In this document: one piece after another, positions 9,086 to 18,133 of the stretch
How the letters are laid out: every line of letters starts with the position of its first letter
Numbering within the stretch: the first letter of the stretch is position 1
Program-made: the position numbers and the translations under genes
Assembly: GCA_014381825.1 (NCBI GenBank)
Contig: JACNKX010000219.1
Coordinates: forward strand, 1-34,661
Length of the DNA: 34,661 nt
Source: Planctomycetota bacterium
GTDB lineage: Bacteria; Planctomycetota; Planctomycetia; Pirellulales; Pirellulaceae
Direction: 5' to 3'
Notes under the pieces: generated by a model
The model's database searches: none
The model's input: only the letters and a program-made list of their open reading frames with translations
What the model was told of the DNA's origin: nothing

Positions 9086-11476
9086 ATGACTGAGCGTAGC
9101 GCGTTTCTGATAATCGCTGTCACGAGTTGCGCGGTCCCATTAATTGGGATAAGAGCAGAAACGGTCGAACTCAACCCGGGCACGACAACCTACGATGACC
9201 GTCCTTCGATCTCGGTTGCACAAGATGGCACTACATGGATCGCGTTGCATACGTATCAGAACGGAAGTGACGGAGTCGCGGTGCGACGAGTCGGTCGTGA
9301 TGGCCGAGTTGACAAGCTCCGCACAATCAGCGAGACGGGCGACACGCACGGCCCACCTACGATCGTTGCTGACTCGGTCGAACATGCCTACGTCGTTTGG
9401 TCGGCGAAAGTCGAAGGGTACTGGCATGTAGTGCTTCGGGAGTGGAAAGATGACGATTGGTCCGATCGTCGGCTTGTGTCGGATCCAACACGCAATGCCA
9501 TCTTTCCCACTGCGATGCTCGTTGGCGAGAAGCTGCTAGTCGCTTGGTCCGAACGAATTGGTAAAAACTTTGTGATTCGCGGGTGCTACATCGAAGGCAC
9601 AGCGCGGCAAGTGTTCGACATTTCCGACGAGCACATCAACTCGTATCGGCCAGTGCTGATTCAACATGGCTCCGACATCTGGGCGTTCTGGGATCAATAT
9701 CGCAAGCCGAACTACTCGATTCATGGGCGCCGATTACTTCCAACACTCGATCCGATTGAGCAAATTTCGCCAGCTGACGAATACTGTCTAACACCCACGG
9801 CGGTTTCGCATTCAACCGGTATGCACGTTGCGTGGCTTCGCAAGATCGATGTGATTGGTGGTCCGGGTGTGGTCAGCCAGTGGCATACGCTGCACGCGGC
9901 AGTGCGCACCGGCGACAACTGGACTTCGATTAGCGACACAAGCGGCAAGACGGAAGCGGCTGAGTTGACACAAGGTTTGATGGCGAAGATCGATCCGAAG
10001 TCGGTCGCGACTGGCGGATATCTCGGTTCGCGCGTGCGGCCGATGCTGCAGGCGGCTGGCGAGCAAGTCTGGTTACTGTGGGAACGCAAGTCGGATCATC
10101 GCGGCAGCACGCCAAAAGTTCCGGGAGATCTAGTCGGCCGATTGATCAAAGGGGGCCAGTGGCAGACGCCGAAGGTTCTTAATCGAGGTTACGTCGATTA
10201 TCACGTTGTGCATACAGGAACCAGTGGTGACGAAGTTGTCACCGTAGTCGCTTCAAAACTCCCTCGGCAGGCAATGCGAACATACGAGCGATTCGCTGTG
10301 AACCCTGCGGATGCAAAGCCTTTCGAGCAGGAAGCGTGGACCGGCTGGAATCCGATCCAACTGCCAGTCGAATCTGAAGTGACACCTCGACGTGAAATTG
10401 AGATCAACGGCAAGAACTACAAACTGTATTGGGGTGACTTGCACTGCCATAACAATCTTTCTGCGGATGCCGAGGGCGAAGCGGATGAGTTGAATCACTA
10501 TGCGCGAGATCGTGCCGGACTTGACGTCGTTGTGTTCACGAACAACGACTTCTACAACGTGCCCCTTACCCAGTACGAGTATGAAGTTGGCAACCTCTTC
10601 GCCGACAGTCACTCCGTCGAGCGAGAGTTTGTGTCGCTTCCCGGCTATGAATGGACGTCGCGAATTCCTGGAGTTGCGACGGCGAAACTGAGCGACTCCG
10701 GCAACTGGTTGCCACCCTATCGCAACCGCTCCTACGCGAATCATCGCAGTGTGATCTATCCGCCTCCTGGAGGTCCTCTCGTACATTTCACGGAGGTCGG
10801 CAACGACATTGCGAAGTTGAACGAAGCCGTTGCGAGCGCGGGTGGCATTACGCTATCTCAACATCCTACGTTCAAGCTGAGCGGCCACGCGGTGGAAGTC
10901 GGGCTCGAGTTGACATCCGGTTGGAGCAACTATATTTTTCAAAAGCCGCAGCTCTTCCACAGCTCGTTGGACCAAGGCTTGAAGGCGAATGGCGCTCGAC
11001 TCGGATTTGTGGCCAACGGAGATTCGCATCGACGAGCGCCTGGACTGAGCGGAGCGCTGACTGGAATCTATGCCGAAGAGTTGACTCCAGAGGCTATCTT
11101 AGACGCGTTACGTCACCGTCGCTGCTTTGCCACTTCTGGTTCGCAGATCTTTATGGACGCTCGCGCCGGCGATTCATTCATGGGCGAAGAAACAGTAGCT
11201 CGAAATGGGAAGATCACATTGAGGCTTCACGCGATAGGCACACGCTCGATTACCTCTGCCACGTTGATTCGCGACGGCAAAGAGATCTGCAAAGCTGGCC
11301 TCACGGGACGACGAGACTTTCGCGTCAAATTCACCGACGAGAACTTAGCTCCAGGTACGCATTGGTACTACTGGCGCGTGAGCCAAGACAAATCCGCCCC
11401 TACCTTACCCGGAAACATGATGATCGCGCACGGACACCTCGCTTGGTCGTCTCCGCATTGGGTTGTTGTTAAGTAA
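9086..11476 (+). CDS. Secreted beta-propeller fused to a PHP/DUF3604-like metallohydrolase domain
   Basis: A 796-residue protein with a signal peptide (FLIIAVTSCAVPLIGIRAE). Residues ~25-400 form propeller-like repeats (SISVAQDGTTWIALHTY, PTIVADSVEHAYVVWSAK, FPTAMLVGEKLLVAWSE, PVLIQHGSDIWAFWDQYR). From about 445 comes a PHP-type domain: YWGDLHCHNNLSADAEG (DLHCH, first metal motif), VVFTNND, LPGYEWT, SQHPTF and FVANGDSHRR, ending with RHRRCFATSG and a C-terminal beta domain (~700-796). The first blocks match the PHP/DUF3604 superfamily of metal-dependent hydrolases. The combination suggests a secreted enzyme with a substrate-docking propeller; the reaction is unknown. Divergent from the sulfatase, which may share its regulatory region. 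No clear Shine-Dalgarno. Confidence 0.78.
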   Translation: MTERSAFLIIAVTSCAVPLIGIRAETVELNPGTTTYDDRPSISVAQDGTTWIALHTYQNGSDGVAVRRVGRDGRVDKLRTISETGDTHGPPTIVADSVEHAYVVWSAKVEGYWHVVLREWKDDDWSDRRLVSDPTRNAIFPTAMLVGEKLLVAWSERIGKNFVIRGCYIEGTARQVFDISDEHINSYRPVLIQHGSDIWAFWDQYRKPNYSIHGRRLLPTLDPIEQISPADEYCLTPTAVSHSTGMHVAWLRKIDVIGGPGVVSQWHTLHAAVRTGDNWTSISDTSGKTEAAELTQGLMAKIDPKSVATGGYLGSRVRPMLQAAGEQVWLLWERKSDHRGSTPKVPGDLVGRLIKGGQWQTPKVLNRGYVDYHVVHTGTSGDEVVTVVASKLPRQAMRTYERFAVNPADAKPFEQEAWTGWNPIQLPVESEVTPRREIEINGKNYKLYWGDLHCHNNLSADAEGEADELNHYARDRAGLDVVVFTNNDFYNVPLTQYEYEVGNLFADSHSVEREFVSLPGYEWTSRIPGVATAKLSDSGNWLPPYRNRSYANHRSVIYPPPGGPLVHFTEVGNDIAKLNEAVASAGGITLSQHPTFKLSGHAVEVGLELTSGWSNYIFQKPQLFHSSLDQGLKANGARLGFVANGDSHRRAPGLSGALTGIYAEELTPEAILDALRHRRCFATSGSQIFMDARAGDSFMGEETVARNGKITLRLHAIGTRSITSATLIRDGKEICKAGLTGRRDFRVKFTDENLAPGTHWYYWRVSQDKSAPTLPGNMMIAHGHLAWSSPHWVVVK

Positions 11477-11479
11477 CGA

Positions 11480-11493
11480 TTCGCAAAAGCGAA
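11480..11493. terminator. Short hairpin between convergent genes
   Basis: TTCGC-AAAA-GCGAA forms a 5-bp stem with a 4-base loop in the 19-base gap between the propeller-PHP gene and the convergent DUF1501 gene; it is the only structure there. Possibly a weak bidirectional terminator. Confidence 0.4.
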
Positions 11494-11495
11494 CG

Positions 11496-12968
11496 CTACG
11501 CAATCACGTCATGGATCGGCTTGCCGAAGTCGATGTCGAGGCGTTTGTGGCCGGGGACTTCAAGCTTGCGCGGATCAAGGCCAAGCTGATGCAGCACGGT
11601 CGCATGGATGTCGGTGACGTAATGTCGGTCTTCCACTGCGTGAAAGCCGATCTCGTCCGTGGCACCGTGAGCAACGCCGCCCTTTAAGCCACCTCCAGCC
11701 ATCCAAACTGAGAAGCCGTACGGGTGATGGTCCCGCCCGTCGGATCGCTCGGCACCCGGCGTACGACCAAACTCAGTCGCCCAAACCACAAGCGTCTCGT
11801 CGAGCAGCCCTCGTTGCTTCAAATCTTTGAGCAATCCGCCGATTGGCTTGTCGACGCGACCGCAGTTCCGCGTGTGGTTGTCTTTGAGTTTTGTGTGGGC
11901 ATCCCAACCACCGCCGCCGCCGCCACCATCATAGATTTGCACGAAGCGTACGCCGCGTTCGACCAATCGTCGCGCGGCCAAAGCTTGGCGGCCCATTCCT
12001 TGAGTGGCTTTCTCATTCAACCCGTACATTTGTTGTACGTTGTGTGTTTCGCGATTCATATCGACAATGTCCGGCACTGACATCTGCATGCGGAACGCAA
12101 GTTCATAGGCTTTGATCCGCGCTCTCAACTTCGCATCGTGAGGATATTCGACGGCAGTCAATTGGTTGAGATCGCGTAACAGGTCGAGCTGATGGCGCCG
12201 TTCGCGCACGGTGACTTTGTCGCCCGGTGTGCCAAACGGCAACGGGTTCTTTGGATCGAGTGCCATGCGAACGCCAGCGTGCTCGGGCCCGAGATAACTG
12301 CCGTCGTGAGCCCCCACGCCACCGCAACAATCCCCTGGCGGAGGTCCCATCACGACGAATTGCGGCAAGTTCTCGTTGATGCTCCCCAGTCCGTAATGCG
12401 CCCAAGAACCGATCGACGGGTAGAAGCCATCGAAGATGTGCCGCCCGGTATGAAACTGTAACTGTGCCGCATGATCGTTGTCGGTCGTCCACATCGATCG
12501 AACGACTGCAATGTCATCAATACAGCTGCCCACGTGCGGCCACCAATCGCTCACTTCAATGCCGCTTTCGCCACGCTTTCGATAGCCGACCTGGAGCGGA
12601 TAGACCTGAGCCATCAGCGCTCGCGGTTTACCGGCAAAGTCGCGAACGTTCTGGCGATAGTACGGTGAATCGAGCACGGTTGACTTGTAGGGCGATTCGT
12701 CGATCGTAAGGCCCGCGTACCGGTTCAACGCCGGCTTCGGATCGAACGACTCTAGGTGGCTTGTTCCTCCATTCATGAAAAACCAAATGACACTCTTCGC
12801 CTTCGGCGCGAAATGCGGCAGGCCCGTCGGCTGCACCGCCTCGGCTCCCTCGCCCTCTTGTTGCAACATCGCGCCGAGTGCGAGACCCGTAAAACCGAGG
12901 CCGCAGTCCGCGAGGAACTGGCGCCGCTGAACTTGTCCGCAGGGAAAGTCGTTGGTCGGGTTCATCAA
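11496..12968 (-). CDS. DUF1501 family protein, Tat-type signal (second copy)
   Basis: A 490-residue DUF1501 protein. The N-terminus has [20 protein letters not shown], a twin-arginine-type signal. Family motifs are [33 protein letters not shown] and [21 protein letters not shown], the same set seen in the copy at 3798-5216. A run of seven glycines directly precedes the WDAH motif, encoded by a GGN-codon tract at 11907-11927, where the other copy has HGNMQP. Located 28 bases downstream of the DUF1549/DUF1553 gene on the same strand, so the two are very probably an operon. Activity of the family is not established. Confidence 0.92.
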   Translation of the reverse strand: MMNPTNDFPCGQVQRRQFLADCGLGFTGLALGAMLQQEGEGAEAVQPTGLPHFAPKAKSVIWFFMNGGTSHLESFDPKPALNRYAGLTIDESPYKSTVLDSPYYRQNVRDFAGKPRALMAQVYPLQVGYRKRGESGIEVSDWWPHVGSCIDDIAVVRSMWTTDNDHAAQLQFHTGRHIFDGFYPSIGSWAHYGLGSINENLPQFVVMGPPPGDCCGGVGAHDGSYLGPEHAGVRMALDPKNPLPFGTPGDKVTVRERRHQLDLLRDLNQLTAVEYPHDAKLRARIKAYELAFRMQMSVPDIVDMNRETHNVQQMYGLNEKATQGMGRQALAARRLVERGVRFVQIYDGGGGGGGWDAHTKLKDNHTRNCGRVDKPIGGLLKDLKQRGLLDETLVVWATEFGRTPGAERSDGRDHHPYGFSVWMAGGGLKGGVAHGATDEIGFHAVEDRHYVTDIHATVLHQLGLDPRKLEVPGHKRLDIDFGKPIHDVIA

Positions 12969-12996
12969 TTCGGCTCCAGATGGAACGCAAGTTTGC

Positions 12997-15900
12997 TTAT
13001 CTTATTGTGACGAAATCATTGTGCAGTAGCAGCACGTGGACGAGATTCTCTCGCGCACGCAGCTGTGGTTCGCTCGAAGGGCTACGTTTTGCCGATCCGC
13101 CGGCTGCGAAGGCCTCAACATCCTTGTCGTTGAATTCGATGGCTTGTTCAGCGAGAAACTTTTGACAGCGCGATACTTCTTCGGTGGTTGGAGCACGCGC
13201 CAAGATGGTCTCGAAGGCTCCGGAAACGAAGTCCGTACCGGTTGCGGTAAGTTGTTCCGCGATAATGCGCGCATGATCGATCGTCAAGCCGCTGTTCATC
13301 ATCGCCAATGACTGATGGGGAACGACACTCTCTTTGCGCACGTAGCAGGAATTTGGATCTGCCACATCAAAAACTTCCAGCATCACCATCTTCTCGTTCG
13401 GTGTATTGCGGAAGTACATGCTGCGTCGCAAAACGCTTTCGCCATCGGTTTCCGGGATCTCGGGGCCACCGAACTGCATGTTCAACTGATCGGCCAAGTA
13501 CAACGTGCTGTCCCGAACAACTTCGGCTTCCATGCGACGCGAGTTCATGCGCCAGAGAAGTAGATTCTCAGGATCGTCGGCCAGCGCAGCCTCGGAACCT
13601 GCCGCGTGCGATGACATGCGATACGTACTCGACAAAACGATTTGTCGATGCAACGGCTTCATGTTCCAATCGTTTGCAATCAACTCGGCGGCCAGCCAAT
13701 CGAGAAGTTCCGGATGAGTCGGTTTGCGACCGTTCAGACCGAAATTCTCGGGCGTGGCGACCAGTGGTTGGCCGAAGTGGCGGCCCCACAAATGATTAGC
13801 CGCCACGCGAGCCGTTCGCGGATTAGAAGAGCTGGCTATCCAAGCAGCGAGAGCCGAGCGGCGACCAGTACTCGTCTTTGGAAATTGTTTACCGAGTGGC
13901 GTGAATGATTCTGTCGGCTTCTCCGCCGCTTGCCGCGCAGCGCTCAGCTTCTCTTTCGCCTTGTCCAGTGCTTCGTTTGCGGTGTTCTCTTCTAGCTTGG
14001 CAAGTTCGAGTTCTGCTGTGAGGACACCGACGTGTTGCTCCGCTGCAGACGCTTCAACCGCAAGCTGTTTCGCCAGTTCTGCGTCCTCTTTCAAGTTTGT
14101 TGCGATCGCAGCTGCAAGACGACTCTCCACAGAGCTTGCCTGCGCTCGTGCAAGTTTGAGTTTGGCTTTCGCCAGTACTATTGCACGGTTTGCCTGCCGC
14201 TCGAGTCTCTGAAGTGTCTCGATCGACTCGACCTGCTCGGTGATCTTCAGCTCCAGAAACTCTGCCGATCCCTGATGTACCCACAGCGCGAACTTGCCGT
14301 CCCGTCGTTCGAGCGGCATCGTGTATTCCAACTTCCGATCGCCGTTTAGTTCAATGATTAGCTGTGATCCTTGAACGTCGACATCAATCGTCGCTTCTTC
14401 GCCTACCTTGAGCTCGGTGTAGACGATTCCTGCTTGCGGATAGGCTTGTTTGCCGCCGGTGCGATGAAACGCTTGCACCGACTGGCGCCGGTCGTTGGTG
14501 CTGGTGTAGACGTCTTGCGAGTTACCCTGATCGCGGTAGTCGAAGCTGAAGCCGATCGAGCGATAATCGCCGGGTTCCAACGGGCGATAACGCAAGTGGA
14601 CTTTGAAGTCGCTCGGGTGATCCGCCTTGGTGACAATCGTTGCAAAGCTTGTTACCGCCGTTTCGACGAGCTTCTTGTCTTCGTACACCCATGTTCCGCT
14701 AACCGTTTTCCAGACGTCTGGCTTTGCCTTGGAGAAATCATCGTGCAAGAAGGTCTGAGGCTCTTCTGACGACTTGGTTGCCGAGTCATTGGCTGCCTGC
14801 AAATTGGCACGTGCCGAAGCAGCAGTCGTTTCCGCCTCGTTCAGCTTGGCTTGGGCTGCGGCAACTTCCTGCTGAGCCTTCTCGATCAGTGATTCTCGAA
14901 GGCCAACTCGCAGCGTCGGGTACCAAGCCTTAGGCGGCAGGTCGATGGCGACGACTTTAAGCTCGTCACCTCCGAGTGCAGCCGGCACGCCGGGATCGAT
15001 CGGCTTCGACTCGTCGGGATAGCGGTTATCGCCTCGTTCGAATCGATACGTCGGAACATCCGGCTCTTTGTCGTAGACCAAAGCAATCCCGTCGGTAAGC
15101 ACTTGTCCGAGCGTCGCATCTTTCTGTGTCGTGGTTAGCGCCGAGATGGGATCGGTGCGAACATGATGGGGCTCGAAAAAAGCACGGAAGCGATAGTAAT
15201 CTTCCTGGCTGATGGGATCGAACTTGTGATCGTGACATCGGCAGCAGCGGAGTGTCAGACCGAGAAAGGCTTCGCCCGTTCGCTCAACCGTTTCGAACAT
15301 CCACACGTTGCGATCGAACTTGTACCAGCTGCGGCCAAGATACCCAGTCGCCGGCAGCACGGCAGGATCGTCGCCAGCGATCTCGTCCGCCGCCAGCATC
15401 TCGCGGATCATCTGATCGTAGCCTTTGTCATCGTTAAGCGACGATACGATCCAATCGCGCCATCGCCAGATATGTCGTTGACTGTAACGAATCTCGTTGA
15501 TCCCGCGACTGCCGTACCAATCGCTGTACCTCCACACATCCATCCAGTGCCGCCCCCATCGCTCGCCGTATTGAGGGCGCGACAAGAGATCATCGACGAC
15601 GGCTTCGTCGGCCGCAGCAGATTCGTCGGCGAGAAATCGATGTAATTCGACGCGAGTCGGTGGTAGACCAATGAGATCGAGATACACACGCCGCAGCCAA
15701 ACCGTCCTCGACGCTTCGCCGACGTGCGACAGCTGCTCGTTCTCTCGCTTCGCCGCCACAAAGTGATCGATCGGATTGCGACACCATTGGCGTGCATTTA
15801 CTTCAGGAACGCTTGGTCGGACAATCGGTCGGTACGACCACCAAGTCTTCGGATCGGCTTGAGGTTCTTCGTCGGTTGGTGCCGCTGCGCCGTCAGCGAT

Positions 15901-16242
15901 CCACTGGCGAACGATGTTTAGCTCTTGTTCGGTGAGCGGCGTTCCTTCGTTCTCAGGCGGCATGCGAAAGCCCGCATCGCCTGTGAGGACGTCGATCAAC
16001 AGACTTTCGTTCGGCTCGCCGGATACAATAGGCGTTCCCGAATCTCCACCTCGCTTCAGTGCGACTGCCGTATCCAATCGCAGGCCCGCTTGCTGTCGGA
16101 ACGCCCCATGACATGCGTAGCACTTGTGTTCGAGGAGCGGCTTGATCTGTTGCTCGTATTCAACGTCACCGTTCGCAGCTGCGAGTTGCGTCGCACAGAG
16201 TGCAATGCCAAGGATCATTGATCGGGAGTGGGAGAGATGCAT
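12997..16242 (-). CDS. DUF1549/DUF1553 cytochrome-type protein with internal lectin-like domain and coiled coils
   Basis: A 1081-residue exported protein. Visible order: signal peptide (1-25); cytochrome-type domain with CYACH (41-45); DUF1549 (~155-360) with a second motif [10 protein letters not shown] (333-340); first coiled coil (~452-490, Ala/Glu/Lys-rich); a jelly-roll, DUF1080/LamG-like domain (~497-668, beginning [19 protein letters not shown] and ending [18 protein letters not shown]); second, longer coiled coil (~670-775); DUF1553 (~780-1065, [16 protein letters not shown]). The copy at 934-3723 lacks the lectin-like insert. The insert suggests binding of a carbohydrate or surface ligand (inference). 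Start ATG 16242 is followed by a good signal peptide; no Shine-Dalgarno seen. Divergent from the amidohydrolase pair and co-oriented with its DUF1501 partner. Confidence 0.9.
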   Translation of the reverse strand: MHLSHSRSMILGIALCATQLAAANGDVEYEQQIKPLLEHKCYACHGAFRQQAGLRLDTAVALKRGGDSGTPIVSGEPNESLLIDVLTGDAGFRMPPENEGTPLTEQELNIVRQWIADGAAAPTDEEPQADPKTWWSYRPIVRPSVPEVNARQWCRNPIDHFVAAKRENEQLSHVGEASRTVWLRRVYLDLIGLPPTRVELHRFLADESAAADEAVVDDLLSRPQYGERWGRHWMDVWRYSDWYGSRGINEIRYSQRHIWRWRDWIVSSLNDDKGYDQMIREMLAADEIAGDDPAVLPATGYLGRSWYKFDRNVWMFETVERTGEAFLGLTLRCCRCHDHKFDPISQEDYYRFRAFFEPHHVRTDPISALTTTQKDATLGQVLTDGIALVYDKEPDVPTYRFERGDNRYPDESKPIDPGVPAALGGDELKVVAIDLPPKAWYPTLRVGLRESLIEKAQQEVAAAQAKLNEAETTAASARANLQAANDSATKSSEEPQTFLHDDFSKAKPDVWKTVSGTWVYEDKKLVETAVTSFATIVTKADHPSDFKVHLRYRPLEPGDYRSIGFSFDYRDQGNSQDVYTSTNDRRQSVQAFHRTGGKQAYPQAGIVYTELKVGEEATIDVDVQGSQLIIELNGDRKLEYTMPLERRDGKFALWVHQGSAEFLELKITEQVESIETLQRLERQANRAIVLAKAKLKLARAQASSVESRLAAAIATNLKEDAELAKQLAVEASAAEQHVGVLTAELELAKLEENTANEALDKAKEKLSAARQAAEKPTESFTPLGKQFPKTSTGRRSALAAWIASSSNPRTARVAANHLWGRHFGQPLVATPENFGLNGRKPTHPELLDWLAAELIANDWNMKPLHRQIVLSSTYRMSSHAAGSEAALADDPENLLLWRMNSRRMEAEVVRDSTLYLADQLNMQFGGPEIPETDGESVLRRSMYFRNTPNEKMVMLEVFDVADPNSCYVRKESVVPHQSLAMMNSGLTIDHARIIAEQLTATGTDFVSGAFETILARAPTTEEVSRCQKFLAEQAIEFNDKDVEAFAAGGSAKRSPSSEPQLRARENLVHVLLLHNDFVTIR

Positions 16243-16331
16243 AAGGAAGGCAGCAGCGGGGTTGGCGATGTATCATCTATATTGTGTTCTGATCCGACGG
16301 AGTTCACAACAGCATCAGCCGAGTTAAAAGT

Positions 16332-17219
16332 ATGCCAACGTTAGATCGTCGTGAATTGTTGCATGGAGCGGTGGCGGCTAGCGTTGTTGCTAACTTGTCG
16401 ACCGCTGTGGTTGCTGAGGATGGCTCGGCGCGCTCGGTGCAGCGGCGTGTTATCGACACAAACGTCAGCTTATTTCGGTGGCCGTTTCGCCGCTTGCCTT
16501 TGGATGAGACTGGTGAGCTGGTCGCGAAACTCCGTTCCCACTCGATCGAACAAGCATGGGCTGGCAGTTTTGAAGGACTGCTGCATCGTGATATCGCGGG
16601 TGTGAACTCGCGTCTCGTCGAGGCTTGCCGCGCGCATGGCGACGATTTGCTATTTCCGTTTGGTTCTGTGAATCCTGTGCTTCCAGACTGGGAAGAGGAT
16701 CTTAGGCGATGCCACGAAGAGCATCGCATGCTGGGCGTTCGGTTGCACCCAAACTACCACGGATACACGCTCGATGATCCTCGATTCGAGCGATTGATGC
16801 GCCTCGCCGCGGAACGCCGACTGACCGTGCAGCTTGCCGCTGCGATGGAAGACACTCGCACACAACATCCGCTGTTACAAGTTGCCGATGTCGATCTGAC
16901 GCCACTTCCGGAGATGCTGAAACGCGTGCCAGAGGCGAGGGTCGTCGTTCTTAATCATAAGGTGACGGGGGCAGAAGTCATGCAACTGTTAAACACCCCC
17001 GGAGCGTACTTCGATATGTCGCGAGTGAATGCCACCGACGGCGTTGCCCGCGTGATGCGCACCGTGCCGAAAGGCCGAGTTGTTTTTGGCACGCATGCTC
17101 CCTTTCTGATTTATGAGTCGGCGATGATCAAAGTGTACGAGTCGAATCTTACGGATGACGAAGACTCCTCGATATTGTATGAAAATGCCAAACGACTAGT
17201 TTCGCGAGCCTCCGTGTAA
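16332..17219 (+). CDS. Amidohydrolase-fold protein (Amidohydro_2 type), Tat-like signal
   Basis: A 295-residue protein with an N-terminal DRRELLHGAVAASVVANLSTAVVAE segment, resembling a twin-arginine signal. The remainder is a TIM-barrel amidohydrolase-2 type sequence: VIDTNVSLFRWPFRRLPLD, LGVRLHPNYHGYTLDDPRF, VVLNHKVTG, VVFGTHAPF, ENAKRLV. The usual metal pair HxH after the first strand is absent (DTNVS), and the final Asp of the family (normally GSDxPF) is His (GTHAPF), so either the metal site is reorganised or the protein is not a classical hydrolase. Its stop overlaps the next gene's start in TAATG. Substrate unknown. Confidence 0.78.
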   Translation: MPTLDRRELLHGAVAASVVANLSTAVVAEDGSARSVQRRVIDTNVSLFRWPFRRLPLDETGELVAKLRSHSIEQAWAGSFEGLLHRDIAGVNSRLVEACRAHGDDLLFPFGSVNPVLPDWEEDLRRCHEEHRMLGVRLHPNYHGYTLDDPRFERLMRLAAERRLTVQLAAAMEDTRTQHPLLQVADVDLTPLPEMLKRVPEARVVVLNHKVTGAEVMQLLNTPGAYFDMSRVNATDGVARVMRTVPKGRVVFGTHAPFLIYESAMIKVYESNLTDDEDSSILYENAKRLVSRASV

Positions 17220-18085
17220 TGACTGCTGCAACACAACCATTCGGTCTTCCTGCACCTGATAAACTTCGAAAATACAAAATCTGGGATTCGTACTTCCTCC
17301 CAGCGCATAGTGCTGACCCTCAGCGTTTCGCGACCGACATGAAGCGATCGCATTCGGCGATCGAGAAGGCCGCGATCGAGCGGTTGTGTGTATTCCTGCA
17401 CGTTGGATTAGGTACCGCCGATGCAGCGACCGAAGCGAATCTGCGGGAGAACCCGGAGGTAATCGTTGCACCGCTCAAGCAGTGGCCAGAGATGTTGCTC
17501 GGCATGATGCGATTGAATCCCATGGATGTCCGCCGTTCGCTCGACGCGTTGAATCGCTGGATGCGTGATGGGCCGATGGTCGGTGTCTACTTCGCGAGCA
17601 GTAAACAAGCATCACTGCCGTGCAATCATCGCAACTTCGATCCACTCGTACAAAAGATCGACGAACTCGGTGGCGTCATCATGCAACACACTTGGTTCAA
17701 GACGAGCGGCAAAGATAGCGCTGGTGAGTCAACTCCGTCGGAACTTGCGGAACTGGCCCAACGCTTTCCCGAGATCAAGTTTCTGTGCGCTCATGCCGGC
17801 GGCGAATGGGAGAAAGGCATCCGAGCAATCAGGGCCCATCCCAACATTCTGGCGGAAACATCCGGTTTTGATGCGACGGCGGGCTTCATCGACATGGCCG
17901 TTCGCGAACTTGGAGCAGATCGCGTCGTCTTCGGAAGTCATTTGCCGTCCCGTTCTCTCGGAACGGAGTTGAGCAAAGTCCTTAGCGCCGACATCTCTGC
18001 CACAGATCGCAAGAAGATCTTTGGCGAGAATCTCCGGCGATTGCTCGGTCCAATTCACGCGAAGCAAGGGATTCCGAAACGGTAA
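17219..18085 (+). CDS. Amidohydrolase-fold protein (Amidohydro_2 type), second gene of coupled pair
   Basis: A 288-residue protein of the same superfamily as its upstream neighbour, without a visible signal peptide. Motifs: IWDSYFLPAH in place of the N-terminal HxH strand, VIMQHTWFKTSG, FLCAHAGGEWEKG, ILAETSGFD, VVFGSHLPSRSLG and IFGENLRRLLG. As in the upstream gene the last-strand Asp is replaced by His (GSHLPS). The ATG shares one base with the upstream TAA (TAATG), implying translational coupling, and the two products may form a hetero-oligomer (inference). One partner having an export signal and the other not is odd; one of the two localisations may be misjudged. Confidence 0.78.
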   Translation: MTAATQPFGLPAPDKLRKYKIWDSYFLPAHSADPQRFATDMKRSHSAIEKAAIERLCVFLHVGLGTADAATEANLRENPEVIVAPLKQWPEMLLGMMRLNPMDVRRSLDALNRWMRDGPMVGVYFASSKQASLPCNHRNFDPLVQKIDELGGVIMQHTWFKTSGKDSAGESTPSELAELAQRFPEIKFLCAHAGGEWEKGIRAIRAHPNILAETSGFDATAGFIDMAVRELGADRVVFGSHLPSRSLGTELSKVLSADISATDRKKIFGENLRRLLGPIHAKQGIPKR

Positions 18086-18133
18086 CTGGGTGAACAGCTG
18101 GCGGCAATTGGCGTAGCAACGCGTATCCGATCG

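Noticed and set aside
10651-11472. 273-codon plus-strand frame
   Set aside because: It lies wholly within the PHP domain of the propeller-PHP gene in another frame; that gene has clear family motifs and this frame has none.
15163-15645. 160-codon plus-strand frame
   Set aside because: Antisense to the DUF1549 region of the minus-strand gene with its conserved CxxCH motif; no independent evidence.
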